This document shows, in pieces, positions 61,501 through 64,000 of a stretch of DNA of 64,000 nucleotides. The DNA is from Certhia americana (taxonomy: Eukaryota > Chordata > Aves > Passeriformes > Certhiidae). Where the stretch lies: the NCBI GenBank assembly GCA_018697195.1, contig CM031858.1:84689034-84753033 (forward strand). Direction: 5' to 3'. The first letter of the stretch is position 1, and each line of letters starts with the position of its first letter. The notes beneath the pieces are model-generated. The model saw only the letters and a program-made list of their open reading frames with translations. It made no database searches and was not told the DNA's origin. The position numbers were made by a program, and so were the translations under genes.

Positions 61501-64000
61501 TTGCAGCTTTTCAAGAAATAACTTTTACAACCCTTATACAAGTGTTCTGATCTCCTAATAGTGTCTCTTCAAACAATCTTCATGTTGACTGCTAATGCAT
61601 TTTAGGTAGGTTTGTCTCTGTCTTTAATTTCCTTTTAAAATGAGTCTTCATTTTAATAGGATTTCTGTTTCAGAAAATATACCTCCTTCAGAGATTTTAT
61701 CTGAAAGGAAATATTATGTTAGAAATTCATACTGATAACCCACTAAACAGAAATATCTAAGTCCCACACATCCAAACCACACACTTTGTTGATTTGGTAC
61801 TCCTGGACTTTTTTCCCCTGATTTATTTGTCAAGGGCAATACACAGAGCTGGGTTTTCATAATTTTTGATTTCTTTCTTTTTTTCTACGGCAGATTAATA
61901 TCCTCGCCTCATGTCGGAGATCAGTGACATTTCTGGAAGGTTAAACCTTAAGGTCTTTCAAAGCACTAGAAATATATTCAAAATTAAAATTTTTATTTTT
62001 TGTCTAAACCTTGATTTTCTCAGATTCTTTAACTATATTTGAGGATATTCTCATCAGAGACCATTCTGAAAAAGGGTCAGGAGAAGGACACCTGCCCCAT
62101 TCCTTTTTTAACAGACTATTAAACAGTGTGGAGCATTATGGAGAGTTTTCTGTGTATCTCAATTTAGTTTATGTTCCTTGAAAAAAATAATTAAAATTAT
62201 ATATTTTGTCAGGGATGGAAATTACAGTGTTGTTATGGGCAAAGTTCTACATAGTATCCAAAGCAGAAGGTTCAAATTCTCTAGCAAAATTAATTCCAGC
62301 TTCACATCTCTAGCACAGTTAGTTGAAAATTTTCAGAGGGGTGACTTAACGTGAAAAGCAACTTCTTATTAATAACATTGCCAAACTATTAGCAGTAAGA
62401 CAGAGGCTTTAATGTTTAAGAACAGGACATTCATAAGATAGCTATTTATTGTAAAATAGTTAAAGCCTAAGTATTCACTTTTAGTTCTCCTTTGTAGCCT
62501 TCAGGTGAGCCAGCTCCTGTCCATACCTACTTAAAGATAAATTTACATGCTCTCTTCCAAGCTGAAAAAAACACAGTCCACCTTCTTTTTGTTTTTAAGA
62601 TTGTGGCTACAATCATCGTGAAACTTTAAATACCAAACGTGACAAACTTGTTGCCACACAAAGAGGAATTGAGTAGTACCACTCATTTCTGCCAATGTGG
62701 TCATGTCTTCTTGTGTTCACATGTACCTATAAAAAGCTAATACTAAAACCTGTTTATGGAGTAAAGAATTATTGCAATTATGTTTTATGAGTATTGAAAG
62801 GAGTAAAGCAATGGTACAGGTACAAAAGATCAAAGAGGCTCTGAAATTTTCTCATAGCATGGTTTCCTTGGCATTGTGTTCTCCCCTGCATATCCATTAT
62901 TGACCATCAGCATCTTCAGGCTGGACTGGATGGTGGTTTTTAAATGAACTGGCATGTCTTCCAATAAACTGAAAGGAAAAATAGACAAGAAAGAATAAAC
63001 CTCAGAAGCTCCTGTTAACCTGCTTAAGTCTCCTACTTCATTTTCCACAAGAAAAGAATGGGTAAAACATAGTTTTGCAGCCTTGTAACAGAAACGTGGC
63101 AGGGGTTACATGACAGCTTTGTCAATTACCCAGTTTGCATTACTCACCAGTCCTTCTGTTTTTTCTGCCTTTCCTTGATCTAAGAGCACAGCAAAGATTG
63201 ACTCAGGTTGATTTCTGAGCAATCACAATGTGAAGCTCAAGCTGCCTGCTGCTGTGCTTCAATCGTTTTAGTTCTCATGAGATGAAATCTCAGGTATCAT
63301 CTGACTTGGTCAATAACTCATGAAAGAAATGCATTATGATATGGCATAGAGTACAAATGTCCCCACATGCAAATAGCAAAAAAGGTTTGCCATTTAAGAA
63401 TGTTTGTTAATTTTCAGCAGAGTACTAGTCTAGTCATATTTTTCTCGTATCTGAAAGGTAAAATTTGAAACTTTCTGTTTTCTAAACACTGAGGCTTTAT
63501 AACTTTTACAATATTTATTTGTTAAATATTCTAATTCAGAACAGTAGAGGTTTGGGTTTTTTGGGTTATTTTTTAAATTTGTTTATCGGGTCTATTGGTG
63601 TTATATAGTCTTACTGGGGATTTCGCATATCATCTAAGCTAATAGAAGGGAAAAGGAAATTACAAACTCCTGTATTGATATGGTCCTAATAATCAAAGTA
63701 ACTCAATGCCTGGCCTTCTTTAATAGATTTAGCCTATAACTCTCCTCAAAATCCAGAAAACTACATTGTTTTAACTCATGGAGTATTATATATGACTTGT
63801 CTTAAATCACACAAAATAGTTGTCACTGAACAGTTAACTGTATTTGACCAGACAATATCAGGCAAGCACATGAAACATTTCCTTTTGTCTCTGAAGTTAA
63901 AAAACTAGATGGAGATTTTTTCAGAGCACATTCTAATCTAAAAATATCTAATGTGATTATTGTGGCACACATGAGACATTCTCTTAATAAATGTGTAAGG
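58596..64000. other. Unique AT-rich DNA, no gene seen
   Basis: About 5.4 kb to the window edge without a recognised repeat family or gene. T runs lie at 59063-59079 (17) and 60072-60087 (16). A degenerate TTGCTAAT repeat lies at 60137-60205. Open frames are at most 76 codons. Confidence 0.5.
60137..60205 (+). repeat. Degenerate tandem repeat with five TTGCTAAT cores
   Basis: TTGCTAAT occurs at 60137, 60152, 60164, 60180 and 60198 (offsets 15, 12, 16 and 18), separated by T-rich or ATATTCTC-type spacers. This is a local slippage-type minisatellite. Confidence 0.85.

Noticed and set aside
1..64000. CRISPR arrays, operons, prophage or plasmid features
   Set aside because: There are no regularly spaced direct repeats, no dense coding and no bacterial signals. 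The repeats present are vertebrate retroelements and microsatellites.
1..64000. tRNA, rRNA or other structured RNA genes
   Set aside because: No tRNA A-box/B-box pair with a cloverleaf, and no rRNA-like sequence was recognised on reading. A tRNAscan-SE and Rfam scan would be decisive.
1..64000. Endogenous viral genes (retroviral gag/pol/env, hepadnavirus or others)
   Set aside because: None of the open frames resembles viral proteins. Only solo LTRs without internal regions were seen. The one reverse transcriptase fragment (15240-15905) is CR1.

Overview
This window looks like avian nuclear DNA, most likely from a songbird-type (passerine) genome. It is AT-rich and has many CR1 LINE fragments, most of them short and 5'-truncated. 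They carry the CR1 hallmarks: the conserved 3' UTR, terminal repeats of the ATTCTGTGA type and, at 15240-15905, a reverse transcriptase segment. Three solo LTRs with TG...CA ends belong to avian endogenous retrovirus families. There are no L1 or Alu-type elements, no bacterial gene organisation and no CpG island. The bird assignment rests on recalled family consensus sequences, not on a database search.

I find no protein-coding gene, tRNA, rRNA or CRISPR array that I can support. The open reading frames present are short and lack recognisable domains. Most of the longer ones lie in the polypyrimidine tract or antisense to CR1 copies. The window is best read as intergenic or deep intronic sequence, dominated by unique AT-rich DNA with scattered old repeats.

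Layout: 1-3.3 kb is unique DNA with one unexplained GC-richer block (1755-2036). A 509 bp polypyrimidine microsatellite lies at 3364-3872. A CR1 copy on the minus strand (4522-5735) is split by a 677 bp solo LTR with a near-perfect target-site duplication. From 5.8 to 15.2 kb there is unique DNA with three small CR1 remnants and a GC-richer block near 10.7-11.0 kb. A CR1 ORF2 fragment (15.2-15.9 kb) is followed by a minus-strand LTR (16026-16602). From 16.6 to 35.6 kb there is mostly unique DNA with five CR1 pieces and a strong G-quadruplex candidate at 25.2 kb. CR1 copies also lie at 35.6, 40.9 and 46.1 kb. A repeat cluster at 56.8-58.6 kb ends in a solo LTR with a perfect 5 bp target-site duplication. 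The rest, to 64 kb, is unique AT-rich sequence.

No genes act together here. The content is a record of CR1 retrotransposition, LTR insertion followed by LTR-LTR recombination, and microsatellite expansion. I see no convincing sign of a novel biological system. The points most worth a second look are the nested LTR in CR1, the long polypyrimidine tract, the G4 candidate, two unclassified GC-richer blocks and a short protein-like frame at 18257-18451.
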